This document shows positions 48,007 through 56,925 of a stretch of DNA of 64,000 nt, piece by piece. The stretch is from Nonomuraea roseoviolacea subsp. carminata (GTDB lineage Bacteria; Actinomycetota; Actinomycetes; Streptosporangiales; Streptosporangiaceae). Where the stretch lies: assembly GCF_024172185.1 (NCBI RefSeq), contig NZ_JAMZEC010000001.1, positions 4,918,001 through 4,982,000 of the forward strand, in the 5' to 3' direction. Position numbers and translations under genes: made by a program. The notes under the pieces are model-generated. The model was given only the letters and a program-made list of their open reading frames with translations. It had not been told where the DNA came from and did no database searches. Each line of letters starts with the position of its first letter. Positions within the stretch are counted from its first letter, which is position 1.

Positions 48007-49197
48007 TCACAGGGTCACGGGGAGTGAGACCAGGCGCCACGTTCCCGGGTCGGGGGCGCGCCGGGCCCCCTCCGGGGCGGGCGCGAGACCCGGGAAGCGG
48101 CGCAGCAGCGCGGCCAGCGCCGCCTCGGTCTCCACCCTGGCGAGCGAGGCGCCGAGGCAGAAGTGCGGCCCGTGGGCGAACCCCAGGTGGGTCGCCTCGC
48201 GGGGCAGCGTGACGTCCAGCCGGTCGGGGGCGGCGAACGCGCGAGGGTCCCGGTTGGCGGCGGCGACCGAGGCGGTCACGGCGTCGCCCGCCCGGATGGT
48301 GACGCCGTACAGCTCGACGTCCTCGCGCGCGTGGCGGGGGACCGTCAGCAGGATCGGGCCGCACCAGCGGATCAGCTCCTCGACGGCGCGGGGCATGAGG
48401 GCGGGGTCCTCGCGCAGCGCCTTGAGCTGGGACGGCTCGGACAGCAGGGCGTGCACGGCGTTCGCGATGAGGTGCGCCGGCGTCTGCCCGGCCAGGACCA
48501 GGTGCCAGACCAGGGTGACCAGCTCGGCGTCGGTGAGCCGGTCGCCGTCCTCGGCCTGCGCGCGGATGAGCTCGGACAGCAGATCGGGCGCCGTCTCCGC
48601 GCGGCGGCGGGTGACCGCCTCCCTGGCGTCGGCCGTGATCCCGGGGATGGCCGTGGCGAACCCCTGGCCCGCGCCCGACGCGACCAGCGCGCCGTACTCG
48701 TGCCAGCGTGCCCGGTCCGGCTCGGGAACTCCCACCAGCTCGCAGATGACCTCCATCGGCAGCGGCGCGGCGAAGTGCCGCAGCAGGTCCACTCCGCCGT
48801 CGCCGTCCGCGGGGTGGCCGGGCAGCGCGTCCAGCAGGCGCTCCACGACCCGCTCGATCGCGGGCCGGAGGGCGGCGGCGCGGCGCGCGGTGAACGCGGG
48901 CGCGACCAGCCGGCGCAGCCGCAGATGCTCGGGCCCGTCCATCTCGGACATCGTCCGCAGGTACGGCAGGCAGTCCTCGGGCACGTCCGGCCGCAGGAAG
49001 CTGCCGGAGGTGATCGCGAACCGGGGGTCCGCCAGCATCGCCCGGGCACCCTCGTGCCGGGTCAGCGTCCACAGCGGCGGGAGGCCCGGTGTGATCACCC
49101 GAGCCAGCGGCGACCGCTCTCTCGCCCTGCCGTACGCCGTGAACGGGTCGCCGACCACGCCTGGATCGGTGAGGTCGATCTCCGGGACGTCCACCAT
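48007..49197 (-). CDS. cytochrome P450
   Basis: A 396-residue soluble bacterial P450. The heme loop is FAHGPHFCLGASLARVE with the thiolate Cys347; EELIR (Glu274, Arg277) is the ExxR motif; the I-helix has AGQTPAH (residues 236-242), where the usual acidic residue before Thr is Gln. It needs a ferredoxin and reductase; fdxA lies in this window but far away. AGGG precedes the ATG. Its promoter region contains twin palindromes and is shared with a divergent gene. Confidence 0.94.
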   Translation of the reverse strand: MVDVPEIDLTDPGVVGDPFTAYGRARERSPLARVITPGLPPLWTLTRHEGARAMLADPRFAITSGSFLRPDVPEDCLPYLRTMSEMDGPEHLRLRRLVAPAFTARRAAALRPAIERVVERLLDALPGHPADGDGGVDLLRHFAAPLPMEVICELVGVPEPDRARWHEYGALVASGAGQGFATAIPGITADAREAVTRRRAETAPDLLSELIRAQAEDGDRLTDAELVTLVWHLVLAGQTPAHLIANAVHALLSEPSQLKALREDPALMPRAVEELIRWCGPILLTVPRHAREDVELYGVTIRAGDAVTASVAAANRDPRAFAAPDRLDVTLPREATHLGFAHGPHFCLGASLARVETEAALAALLRRFPGLAPAPEGARRAPDPGTWRLVSLPVTL

Positions 49198-49212
49198 CGA
49201 AACCCTCCACAG

Positions 49213-49225
49213 ATGATGAGATCAT
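49213..49225. promoter_or_regulatory. palindrome 1 between P450 and malyl-CoA-lyase-like genes
   Basis: ATGAT-GAG-ATCAT, a perfect 5-bp inverted repeat. Its centre is 30 bases from palindrome 2, about three helical turns, so two repressor dimers could bind on one face. Confidence 0.6.
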
Positions 49226-49242
49226 GTGATGTGACAATCCAA

Positions 49243-49255
49243 ATGATGACATCAT
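49243..49255. promoter_or_regulatory. palindrome 2 between P450 and malyl-CoA-lyase-like genes
   Basis: ATGATG-A-CATCAT, a perfect 6-bp inverted repeat. The outer parts of the two sites also match: CAGATGATG near 49210 and CATCATCTG near 49250 are reverse complements. Confidence 0.6.
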
Positions 49256-49323
49256 CTGAGCGTGGCCGCGCGGTGATTCGCCCTGGGAATAGCGCCGCCG
49301 TCACCCTCCCCAGGCGGAACCAC

Positions 49324-49329
49324 TAGCGT
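49324..49329 (+). promoter_or_regulatory. -10 element for malyl-CoA-lyase-like gene
   Basis: TAGCGT, 7 bases before the ATG at 49337. Confidence 0.5.
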
Positions 49330-49336
49330 GTGCGGC

Positions 49337-50281
49337 ATGCGCTCACGTCGTTCGGTTCTGGCAGTGCCCGGCAGCAACCCCCGGTTCCTGGAGAAGGCCC
49401 AGACCCTGCCGGTGGACGCGGTCTTCCTCGACCTGGAGGACTCCGTCGCGCCGCTGGCCAAGGACGAGGCCCGCGCCAACGTGGTCACCGCGCTGCGCGA
49501 GGGCGACTGGACCGGCAAGACCCGCGTCGTCCGGGTCAACGACCTGACCACCCAATGGACGTACCGGGACGTGATCGAGGTCGTCGAGGGCGCCGGCGAC
49601 CGCCTCGACTGCCTCATGCTGCCCAAGGTCCAGGACTCCACCGAGGTCGTCTGGCTCGACACGCTGCTCACCCAGATCGAGAAGGCCATGGGCTTCGAGG
49701 TGGGCCGCATCGGCATCGAGGCGCAGATCGAGAGCGCGCGCGGGCTGGTCAACGTCGACACCATCGCGGGCTGCTCCCGGCGGCTGGAGACGCTGGTGTT
49801 CGGCCCCGCCGACTTCATGGCCTCCATCAACATGCGCACCCTGGTCGTGGGCGAGCAGCCGCCCGGCTACACCGAGGGCGACGCCTACCACTACATCCTC
49901 ATGCGGCTGCTCATGGCCGCCCGGACGCACGACCTCCAGGTGATCGACGGGCCGTACCTCCAGATCAAGGACCTCGACGGCTTCACGCGGGTGGCCCGGC
50001 GCTCCGCCGCGCTCGGCTTCGACGGCAAGTGGGTGCTGCACCCGTCACAGGTGGAGGCGGCCAACGCGGTCTTCTCGCCCACCCAGGAGGACTACGACCA
50101 CGCCGAGCTCATCCTCGACGCGTACGAGTACCACACGACGGTCGAGCGGCGCGGAGCCGCCATGCTGGGCGACGAGATGATCGACGAGGCGTCGCGCAAG
50201 ATGGCGCTGGTCGTCGCCGCCAAGGGGCGCGCCGCCGGGCTGAGCCGTACGAAGACGTTCCAGCCCGGCGAAGCCCGCTAG
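49337..50281 (+). CDS. CitE-like CoA ester lyase (malyl-CoA/beta-methylmalyl-CoA lyase type)
   Basis: A 314-residue HpcH/HpaI-citrate-lyase family protein. SVLAVPGSNPRFLEKAQTLP opens the barrel, DAVFLDLEDSVAPLAKDEAR carries the metal-site acids, MLPKVQDSTEV and GIEAQIESARGLVNVDTI follow (metal Glu), and FGPADFMASI holds a metal Asp. A late GKWVLHPSQV is typical. It probably splits (or condenses) malyl-CoA or methylmalyl-CoA into glyoxylate plus an acyl-CoA. The start at 49337 is set by the -10 hexamer. Its stop overlaps the convergent DUF6529-like gene by 4 bases. Confidence 0.88.
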   Translation: MRSRRSVLAVPGSNPRFLEKAQTLPVDAVFLDLEDSVAPLAKDEARANVVTALREGDWTGKTRVVRVNDLTTQWTYRDVIEVVEGAGDRLDCLMLPKVQDSTEVVWLDTLLTQIEKAMGFEVGRIGIEAQIESARGLVNVDTIAGCSRRLETLVFGPADFMASINMRTLVVGEQPPGYTEGDAYHYILMRLLMAARTHDLQVIDGPYLQIKDLDGFTRVARRSAALGFDGKWVLHPSQVEAANAVFSPTQEDYDHAELILDAYEYHTTVERRGAAMLGDEMIDEASRKMALVVAAKGRAAGLSRTKTFQPGEAR

Positions 50282-50826
50282 AGCGTCACCCCGACACTGG
50301 TGAAGAACCAGAACGCCGAGGTCAGCCAGAGCCCCACCAGCGCCGTGAACACCAGCCCGCCCAGCACCGGCAGCGTCCAGCCCGGCGTGCCCCGCTTGGG
50401 CAGGGCCAGCATCTTCGCGGTGAACACGCCGTAGAAGAAGCAGCCGAGCAGCGAGTGGGCGAGCACCCGCGGCACGTCGTACTGCAGGCCCAGCGCGTAC
50501 AGGCAGTGGAACGCGACCGGGATCGTCAGGATGAACGCGAGCCGGCCCGACCAGCGGTGCACGAGCGGCGAGATGGGGACCGGCAGCCTGCCCCACATCG
50601 ACAGGGCCGAGATGACCTGGACGATCGCCAGCGCGAACGCGCCCATCGTCAGCCACGCCTTCATCGGCAGGGCCCCCGAGAAGCCCGCCGGTCCGACGGC
50701 GAAGCCCGTGGGGGCGTGGAGGCGGCCGTACACGCCGAGCACCACCGCCACGAGCGCGCCCGCGAGCAGCGGGGTGAGCAGGACGGCCGAGCCGGTGGGC
50801 CGGCGGCGGCGCACGGTGGTGGTCAT
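50278..50826 (-). CDS. b561-like membrane protein (DUF6529-like)
   Basis: A 182-residue protein with five hydrophobic helices. Conserved His residues sit in VHRWSGRLAF, VAFHCLYALG and LAHSLLGC, positioned in adjacent helices as in cytochrome b561/ferric-reductase-type heme proteins. Transmembrane electron transfer is a plausible role. Its start overlaps the stop of the upstream secreted-protein gene (ATGA), so the two are coupled. This pairing suggests a membrane redox couple, but that is inference. Confidence 0.75.
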   Translation of the reverse strand: MTTTVRRRRPTGSAVLLTPLLAGALVAVVLGVYGRLHAPTGFAVGPAGFSGALPMKAWLTMGAFALAIVQVISALSMWGRLPVPISPLVHRWSGRLAFILTIPVAFHCLYALGLQYDVPRVLAHSLLGCFFYGVFTAKMLALPKRGTPGWTLPVLGGLVFTALVGLWLTSAFWFFTSVGVTL

Positions 50827-51560
50827 CGCATCTCCTCGATGAAGCCGTCGACGTCCTTGGGGTGAAGCGTGGTGTCACCGGCGGTCACGGGGTCGGTCGG
50901 CCGGTCGCCGTCGAGCTGGGGGACGTCGATCTGCTCGTCGCCCTCGAACGCGGCGCCGACCTGGGTGAAGCCGCCCTGCGGGCGCTTCAGCACGATCCAG
51001 CCCGCGCGGATCTTCGCGCCGCGCACCTGGGCGGTCGCCCGGTACAGGCCCGACGGCTTCCTGACCGTCGGCGCGGTGAACGTCCAGCGCTTGCCGCCGA
51101 CCTTCAGCCAGCCCGTGGCCTTGCCGCCGCCCAGGCCGGCCCCGGCCGCCGCGCCGCCGAAGCCTTCGAGGCCGATCTTCCCCTCGGCCGCGTCGCCCTT
51201 GAACCACGCCTCGGTACGGCCGTCGCAGAAGTAGCCGATGGCCTTGTCGCCGCGCACGGAGATGGCGATGAGGCCGCCGTTGCGGTCGACGCGGCCGGCG
51301 TAGTCGGCCTTCACCGGGCCCTTGGCCGTGCGGGACGGCGACGGCGTGGCCGGTTCGGTGCTCTTCTCCGGCGCGGGGGTCTCGGCGCCGGTGTCGGTGG
51401 TGTCGTCGGTCTTGCCGGCGGTCGGCTCGCCGGACGCGCCGGTGTCGCTCGCGGCGGGGGTACGGTTCGCCACGGGTGTCGCGGTGATGCTGGCGACACC
51501 GAGCCCCGCGGCGAGCACTGCTCCGGCCGCCAGGGTGAGGACAGGTCCCAGCCTTGACAT
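50823..51560 (-). CDS. secreted or membrane-anchored protein of unknown function
   Basis: A 245-residue protein starting at the ATG at 51560 (the upstream ATG at 51584 lies before GGAG). A signal sequence or anchor spans about residues 3-25. A Thr/Pro/Glu-rich linker follows (about 35-85), then a beta-rich domain with ADYAGRVDRNGGLIAISVRG and repeated Gly/Lys-rich strands, ending with a DGFIEEM. It is coupled to the b561-like gene. No family is recognised. Confidence 0.7.
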   Translation of the reverse strand: MSRLGPVLTLAAGAVLAAGLGVASITATPVANRTPAASDTGASGEPTAGKTDDTTDTGAETPAPEKSTEPATPSPSRTAKGPVKADYAGRVDRNGGLIAISVRGDKAIGYFCDGRTEAWFKGDAAEGKIGLEGFGGAAAGAGLGGGKATGWLKVGGKRWTFTAPTVRKPSGLYRATAQVRGAKIRAGWIVLKRPQGGFTQVGAAFEGDEQIDVPQLDGDRPTDPVTAGDTTLHPKDVDGFIEEMR

Positions 51561-51660
51561 TGGATCCGCTCCCAGGGTCGACATGCTGACAGCCCGATCA
51601 TGCGCCCAAAACGTGGCGCCGTCTGTGAACTAATGCGCATCGGGTGGACAGAATGTAAAG

Positions 51661-52695
51661 ATGCAGGAGAACTCAGGACCCCAGCCTCCGTACGGCGTCT
51701 CTCCGTACCAGCCTGGTGCCTCCCCGTACGGCGCCCAGCCGTATCCCGGCCCCCCGCCCTACCCCGGGGCGACGCTGCCGCAGCCGGTGTCCTGGTTCGC
51801 GCCCACGCCGTCGGGGGCCCGTTACGACCACCTGGCCAGGACGCCCCTGGCCCGCCCGTGGCGGCAGATCGTCGGGACCCTGGCCGTCGCCGCGGGGTTC
51901 GTGCTCGTGGGCGTCGTGGTGGTCCTCGCCGGCTCCGTGCTCGCGGCGCTCGCCGGGCTGCCCATGCCGATCACCGCCGACGAGACGTTCGGCGACCCGG
52001 TCTTCGGGATGGCGGTGCTGCTGCTGTCGATCGCGGCCGTGCTGCCGCTGGTGTTCGGCACGGCCGCGCTCGTGCAGCGGCGCCGGCCCGGCACGCTCTC
52101 GTCGGTGGCCGGGCGGCTGCGCTGGCCGTGGCTGCTGTGGTGCGCCGGGCTCGCCGTGGTCGCCCTGGTGCTGGGGCAGGCCGCCCAGGCGGTGACGCTC
52201 GCGCTGACGGGGGAGGACACCTCCGACATGTTCGGTTGGGCGGGCTGGAAGGAGTTCCTGCCGGCGCTGGTCGTGATCGTGCTGCTGGTGCCCTTCCAGG
52301 CGGCGGCCGAGGAGTACATCTTCCGCGGCTGGGTGCTCCAGGCGGTGGGCGCGCACGTGCGCAACCCGGTGTGGGCGATCGTGCTCGGGGCCCTGCTGTT
52401 CGCCTCGCTGCACGGCTACACGGGGGCGGGGATCGTGGACGTGTTCGCGTTCGGGGCGGTCATGGGGTGGCTGGCCGTACGGACGGGAGGGCTGGAGGCG
52501 CCGATCGCGCTGCACGTGGTGAACAACATGATGGCCTTCGGGCTGAGCGCGGCGGCGGGGAACCTGGAAGACGCGCTGCGGCAGGGCGCGGTGCCGTGGC
52601 AGGCGCTCGCGGGGACCGCCGTGCAGCTCGGGGTGTTCGCCGGTGGGGTGCTCTATCTCGCGAAAAAGCGGTCAATCAGCGTTTTTTCCGGATGA
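51661..52695 (+). CDS. CPBP family intramembrane metalloprotease
   Basis: A 344-residue membrane protein. After a Pro/Tyr/Gly-rich cytoplasmic head (residues 1-60) come about eight helices. EEYIFRGW carries the EExxxR motif, FASLHGYTG and a later HVVNNMMAF carry the other catalytic polar residues of the CPBP/Rce1 family. It may process or anchor membrane proteins or peptides; some members confer bacteriocin immunity. The ATG has only a weak Shine-Dalgarno. Substrate unknown. Confidence 0.9.
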   Translation: MQENSGPQPPYGVSPYQPGASPYGAQPYPGPPPYPGATLPQPVSWFAPTPSGARYDHLARTPLARPWRQIVGTLAVAAGFVLVGVVVVLAGSVLAALAGLPMPITADETFGDPVFGMAVLLLSIAAVLPLVFGTAALVQRRRPGTLSSVAGRLRWPWLLWCAGLAVVALVLGQAAQAVTLALTGEDTSDMFGWAGWKEFLPALVVIVLLVPFQAAAEEYIFRGWVLQAVGAHVRNPVWAIVLGALLFASLHGYTGAGIVDVFAFGAVMGWLAVRTGGLEAPIALHVVNNMMAFGLSAAAGNLEDALRQGAVPWQALAGTAVQLGVFAGGVLYLAKKRSISVFSG

Positions 52696-52909
52696 ATCCG
52701 GTGGCTGGTCTGAGGAATCTCGCTAGAGAGGTCTCGCCATTCTGGCTTCGGCGTGCTGGTCTGGATCCTGTGGGGAGGCGAGGATAGCGGAGGTGATCAT
52801 CTCTGCCTGGCGGGGTACTTGTCGACGCGTGCCAACACTCCATGCCGCAGGCGCATGGACCCTGAATCGCCCGGCCGAATCCCGGAAGTGTGGTTTCCGC
52901 CCTGTTCCT

Positions 52910-52915
52910 TAGGTT
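52910..52915 (+). promoter_or_regulatory. possible -10 element for propeller gene
   Basis: TAGGTT about 38 bases before the GTG at 52953, with AGGAGG between them. The stretch 52696-52909 shows nothing else convincing. Confidence 0.3.
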
Positions 52916-52952
52916 CGACCCGTTCGACGAGCTCGACTAGGAGGTGCGCCGC

Positions 52953-55900
52953 GTGGCCTCCGGCCCCAGCGACCCGCCACGGCGACCGCCGGGTGACGAC
53001 GACCCTCACCCGGCCCCCGCCCCCGACCCGTCCGCGACGCCCTCGTCCGCCCCGGGCCGGTCAGCCCGCGACACGTCCGCCCCCGGCTCGTCCGCCCCGG
53101 ACCCGTCCGCCGCGGAGCGGCCGGCCCCTTCGGACGAGGCGTCCGCCCCGGACCCGCCCGTCCGGAACGAGCCGCGCATCAGGCACTCTCCGCCCGGCCC
53201 CACGGACGACCGCGCCAGGGGATTACCGCTGGCGTCGCCCTGGGGCATGCCGCCGTTCTCCTCGCCCGTCCCCGAGGACGAGGAGCCGCAGGAGCCGCCC
53301 CGGGGACGCCGGCCGTACAGCTCGCCGACCGCCGAACCGGAGGCCGAGCCGCGCCGCAGGCCCCGGCGGCTGGTCAACCGGCCCGACAAGCTCGTCGCCA
53401 GCGGCCCGCCCCGTCCCCAGCCGCCCCGCCCCCCGCGCCAGGACGAGAGCCGCCCGGCCCCGGTGGCGAACCGGAGGGACGACCTGCCGCCCGGCGTCGT
53501 GCCGGCGGGCGTGGCGCCGCCCGAGGTGGTGGATCCCGGGGTGCTGCCGACCGGGGTGGTGCCGCACTCGTGGTTCGACGACAGCCCGCCGGACCGCGAT
53601 CCGGACCCGCCCCGCGACCCCGACGCGATCATCGGCCCGGAGGACGTCCGGAGCCTCGACGAGGACGAGCCTGACGGCGGCCTCCCCTCCCGCGCCCGCC
53701 CGTACGTCGCCGCCCCTCTTCCCCTGATCGACGCCCCGCCTCACGCCCAGGGCCTCCTGGACGAGGACGCGTCCGCCCACGGGGACGCCGGTCCTCGGGC
53801 GGACGTCATGCCCCTCGACGCCACACCTCACGGGCGAGGAGCCCATGAGCATGGAGCCCACGAGCGAGGAGCCGACGCGCCGCACGACGCGCCCGGGCGC
53901 GACGACCTCGGCGGGCACCTCGAGGACGAGCCTGGGGGCGACCTCGGAGACGGCTTCAGAGGCGAGTTCGGAGACGAGCCCGGGAGCGGCCCCGCAGACC
54001 GTTTCGGAGACGAGTCCGGACGTGAGCCCGAGGTGCGGCGGGTGGGCAGGCCGCCGGGCGGGCGGCCGACGCGCCCCGACCTGCTCGTCGCCTCCGGCCC
54101 GCCCCGCCCCGGCGCCCCCGGCGGCCGCCACCACCGGGGCCCCGCCCCCTCGGCCGTGCGCAGGGCCAGCCCCGTGCGCGGCCGGCGCGGCATGGCCGCC
54201 CCCGTGGCCGTCGTCCTGACGCTCGCCCTGGTCATCGCCGGCACGGTGATCGTGTGGCGGTGGAACGCCCCCGCAGGCCCCGCGCTGCGCCTGGCGGCCG
54301 GCACCGGCCGGTCCGGCGACGACCTGTTCACGGTGCCGTCCGCCGGCGACGGCTCCAACCAGGTGCTCAACGACATGGCCTCCACCGGCAGGACCGTGGT
54401 CGCCGTCGGCAGCGACACGACCAGCCCGACCCCGCGCCCGCTGTTCCTGGTCTCGTCCGACAGCGGGAAGACCTGGCGGCTCGGCCAGGTGAGCGGCGGC
54501 GCGACCACCTCCACGGTGCGGCGGGTCGTCGGCGGCGACGGCCGCTGGCTGGCCATCGGCGGCGACCCGGCCGGCGGCGGACGCGGCCTGTGGACGAGCG
54601 CCGACGGCCTCGCCTGGACGGCCGTGGAGGAGGGCGGCCTCGCGGCGTTCCGGAACGGCGACGTGGTGGCCGACGTCGCGCGGACCCGTTCGGGGTTCGT
54701 GGCGGTGGGCGGCACGGCGCTGGCGGACGGCGGGCTGGGCCCGGTGGCCTGGCGGTCGGCCGACGGCCGCGCCTGGCAGCGGACCGATCTGCGCGAGCTG
54801 GACGCGTTCGACCTGCGGGCGGTCGTGGCCAGGGGCGACACGGTCGTCGCGGTGGCCCGACCGGCACAGGGCGAGGGCTCCCGGGTGGTGCGGTCGGCCG
54901 ACGGCGGGCGCACCTGGCGGGCGACCGGGTTCCAGCTTCCGGAGGCGCTGCCGCGCGCCGGGACGCTGGCCGTGCTGCCGAAGCAGTTCGTGCTCGTGCC
55001 CACCCGGCAGCGCACGATCGAGGGCACCGTACGGGTCTACTGCTCGCCGTCCGGGGAGCAGTGGGCGCAGTGCGGCTCGATCGGCGGCCTCGACGGGGAG
55101 AGCCCCGGCGTCGAATCGGTGATCACCCATCCGGGCGGCGTCGCCGTGGTGGCGCAGGCCAAGCTGGACTCGTACGCGGTGCTGAACAGCTCCGACGGAC
55201 GTACCTGGACGAAGCGGACGGACCTGTCGGGCCTGAAGGGCGCCACGCTGCGCGGGTTCACGATCACGCAGTCCGGCACGCTGCTCGCGGGCGGCGACCG
55301 GGCGGCGGCGGACGTCGACAACCAGCTCGTGCTGCTGTCCGCGCCGCCGCGCGGCGCCGTGTCCCGCGTACGGCTGGCCGACGTCGAGGGCCTGTCGCGG
55401 ATCGCCCGCCAGACCAACGGCCTGGCCGCCCACGACGGCAGGTACGTCGCGGTCGGCAGCGCCTCCGGCGACGCGGGCATCTGGACCAGCCTCAACTGGA
55501 AGAGCTGGACCTCGATGAGCCTCGGCGGCCCGCGCGAGCAGCAGCTCGCCGACGTCGTCCACGGCCGCCGGGGCTGGCTCGCGGCCGGCTCCACGCAGGC
55601 GGGCATCGGCGTCACCGAGCCGCTGCTCGTCTCCTCCGACGACGGCCGCTCCTGGCGGACGATCCCGGCGACCGGCGACCTGGCCCGCGCGCAGGACCAC
55701 ACCCGCCTCACCGTGACGACCGTGGCGTCCGGTCCGGACGGGTACGTGCTGGCCGGCGAGGACACGAACGCCTCGGGCTCGACCGGCCCGGCGCTCTGGT
55801 TCAGCCGCGACCTGCGCAGGTTCACCCGTTCCCGCAAGCTGCCGCAGGGCGGCGCCGGCGTCCGCGTGCACGACCTGGCCGCCACCCCGGACGGCTACGT

Positions 55901-56435
55901 CGCGGTGGGCTCGGCCGGCGGCGGCGACGGGGAGCGCGGCGTGGTCTGGGTGTCGGACGACGGTCTCAACTGGAAGGCCCGCAAGCGGGTCCTCCCGGAC
56001 GGGGCGTCCTCGGCCGGGCTGAGCCACGTCACCGCGTACCAGGACAGACTGGTCGCCATGGGGGCCGCCCGCGTGCAGGGCGCCCGCCGGGTGTTCGCGG
56101 CGGTCTCGCGGGACGACGGCGCCACCTGGAGCACGGCGTGGCTGCCGGCCGAGAAGGCGGCGGACGTGGACGACCTGGCGGCGACGGACCAGGGGCTGGT
56201 GGCGGTCGGCTGGCACGGCACGCCGGGCGACGCCGACAGCGCCGCGTGGATCTCCCAGGACGGCGCGACCTGGACCCGCTCCGACCTGACCAAGGACCGG
56301 CTCGGCGGGCCGGGCATGCAGTGGCTGGCGGCGGTCACGGTGGCCGGGTCGGAGGTGGTGGGCCTCGGCCGCAGCACCACCTACGACGCCGACCACCTGA
56401 TCCTGTGGACCTCCACGCTGACGTCCAGCCGCTGA
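52953..56435 (+). CDS. giant membrane-anchored beta-propeller protein
   Basis: A 1160-residue protein. The first 410 residues are disordered, Pro/Asp/Arg-rich and twice contain a PDxLVASGPPRP motif (about residues 143 and 375). One membrane helix lies at about 413-436. The outer part (about 450-1160) is a chain of BNR-like blades with SSDSGKTWR, SADGLAWT and SSDDGRSWR at regular intervals, giving roughly two propellers. It probably senses or binds a polymer at the surface; no catalytic residues are visible. The GTG at 52953 follows AGGAGG at 8 bases. Function unknown. Confidence 0.8.
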   Translation: MASGPSDPPRRPPGDDDPHPAPAPDPSATPSSAPGRSARDTSAPGSSAPDPSAAERPAPSDEASAPDPPVRNEPRIRHSPPGPTDDRARGLPLASPWGMPPFSSPVPEDEEPQEPPRGRRPYSSPTAEPEAEPRRRPRRLVNRPDKLVASGPPRPQPPRPPRQDESRPAPVANRRDDLPPGVVPAGVAPPEVVDPGVLPTGVVPHSWFDDSPPDRDPDPPRDPDAIIGPEDVRSLDEDEPDGGLPSRARPYVAAPLPLIDAPPHAQGLLDEDASAHGDAGPRADVMPLDATPHGRGAHEHGAHERGADAPHDAPGRDDLGGHLEDEPGGDLGDGFRGEFGDEPGSGPADRFGDESGREPEVRRVGRPPGGRPTRPDLLVASGPPRPGAPGGRHHRGPAPSAVRRASPVRGRRGMAAPVAVVLTLALVIAGTVIVWRWNAPAGPALRLAAGTGRSGDDLFTVPSAGDGSNQVLNDMASTGRTVVAVGSDTTSPTPRPLFLVSSDSGKTWRLGQVSGGATTSTVRRVVGGDGRWLAIGGDPAGGGRGLWTSADGLAWTAVEEGGLAAFRNGDVVADVARTRSGFVAVGGTALADGGLGPVAWRSADGRAWQRTDLRELDAFDLRAVVARGDTVVAVARPAQGEGSRVVRSADGGRTWRATGFQLPEALPRAGTLAVLPKQFVLVPTRQRTIEGTVRVYCSPSGEQWAQCGSIGGLDGESPGVESVITHPGGVAVVAQAKLDSYAVLNSSDGRTWTKRTDLSGLKGATLRGFTITQSGTLLAGGDRAAADVDNQLVLLSAPPRGAVSRVRLADVEGLSRIARQTNGLAAHDGRYVAVGSASGDAGIWTSLNWKSWTSMSLGGPREQQLADVVHGRRGWLAAGSTQAGIGVTEPLLVSSDDGRSWRTIPATGDLARAQDHTRLTVTTVASGPDGYVLAGEDTNASGSTGPALWFSRDLRRFTRSRKLPQGGAGVRVHDLAATPDGYVAVGSAGGGDGERGVVWVSDDGLNWKARKRVLPDGASSAGLSHVTAYQDRLVAMGAARVQGARRVFAAVSRDDGATWSTAWLPAEKAADVDDLAATDQGLVAVGWHGTPGDADSAAWISQDGATWTRSDLTKDRLGGPGMQWLAAVTVAGSEVVGLGRSTTYDADHLILWTSTLTSSR

Positions 56436-56456
56436 CGACCCCGCGGATCGTCTACG

Positions 56457-56858
56457 TCATGCGGGGTGGGGCCACGCGCCCCACTCGCGCAGCGCCTCGG
56501 TCAGCCCCTCGGTCAGCGGGAGCCGGGCGACGTCCAGGGGCGAGCACCAGCGCGCCTCCGCCGCGTCGTCGGCGGCGGCCAGCGCGCCGCCCGTCACGGT
56601 GGCCAGATAGTCGCGGATCTCGTACGTCACCCCGCCCGGCCCCGGCCGGTCCACGACGCCCGCGAGCGGCCCCACGGCCACGCGCAGGCCCGTCTCCTCC
56701 AGCACCTCGCGCTCCAGCGCCACGACGTCCGTCTCGCCCGGCTCGACCCGGCCGCCCGGGATCGACCACAGGCCCTCGCCCGGCGGGTGGCCGCGCCGTA
56801 CGAGCAGCAGCCTGCCCTGCCCGTCCGTGATCACCGCGCCCACACAATTTACGCGCAC
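56457..56858 (-). CDS. NUDIX hydrolase
   Basis: A 133-residue hydrolase. The NUDIX box is GGRVEPGETDVVALEREVLEETGL, matching GX5EX7REUXEEXGU. It cleaves nucleoside diphosphates linked to another moiety; the SIPGGRVEPGE start and the GVVDRPGPGG insertion do not reveal the substrate. The GTG at 56858 is preferred because TAATGT stands 7 bases upstream; a longer frame starting at 56903 is less likely. Divergent from the DUF6758 gene. Confidence 0.9.
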   Translation of the reverse strand: MRVNCVGAVITDGQGRLLLVRRGHPPGEGLWSIPGGRVEPGETDVVALEREVLEETGLRVAVGPLAGVVDRPGPGGVTYEIRDYLATVTGGALAAADDAAEARWCSPLDVARLPLTEGLTEALREWGAWPHPA

Positions 56859-56865
56859 CTGACCA

Positions 56866-56871
56866 ACATTA
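56866..56871 (-). promoter_or_regulatory. -10 element for NUDIX gene
   Basis: TAATGT on the minus strand, 7 bases before the GTG at 56858. Confidence 0.5.
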
Positions 56872-56925
56872 CGGCGACGGGACGGCCACGGCCTTGACGG
56901 CACCGTGCTCCACGACGCACCGTTG

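Noticed and set aside
52896..52936. tRNA T-arm-like GGTTCGACCC
   Set aside because: No matching acceptor stem, anticodon arm or D-arm could be built around it.
52753..53727. Plus-strand Arg/Pro/Thr-rich frame overlapping the propeller gene
   Set aside because: Composition follows the other frame; no start with a ribosome site and no domain.
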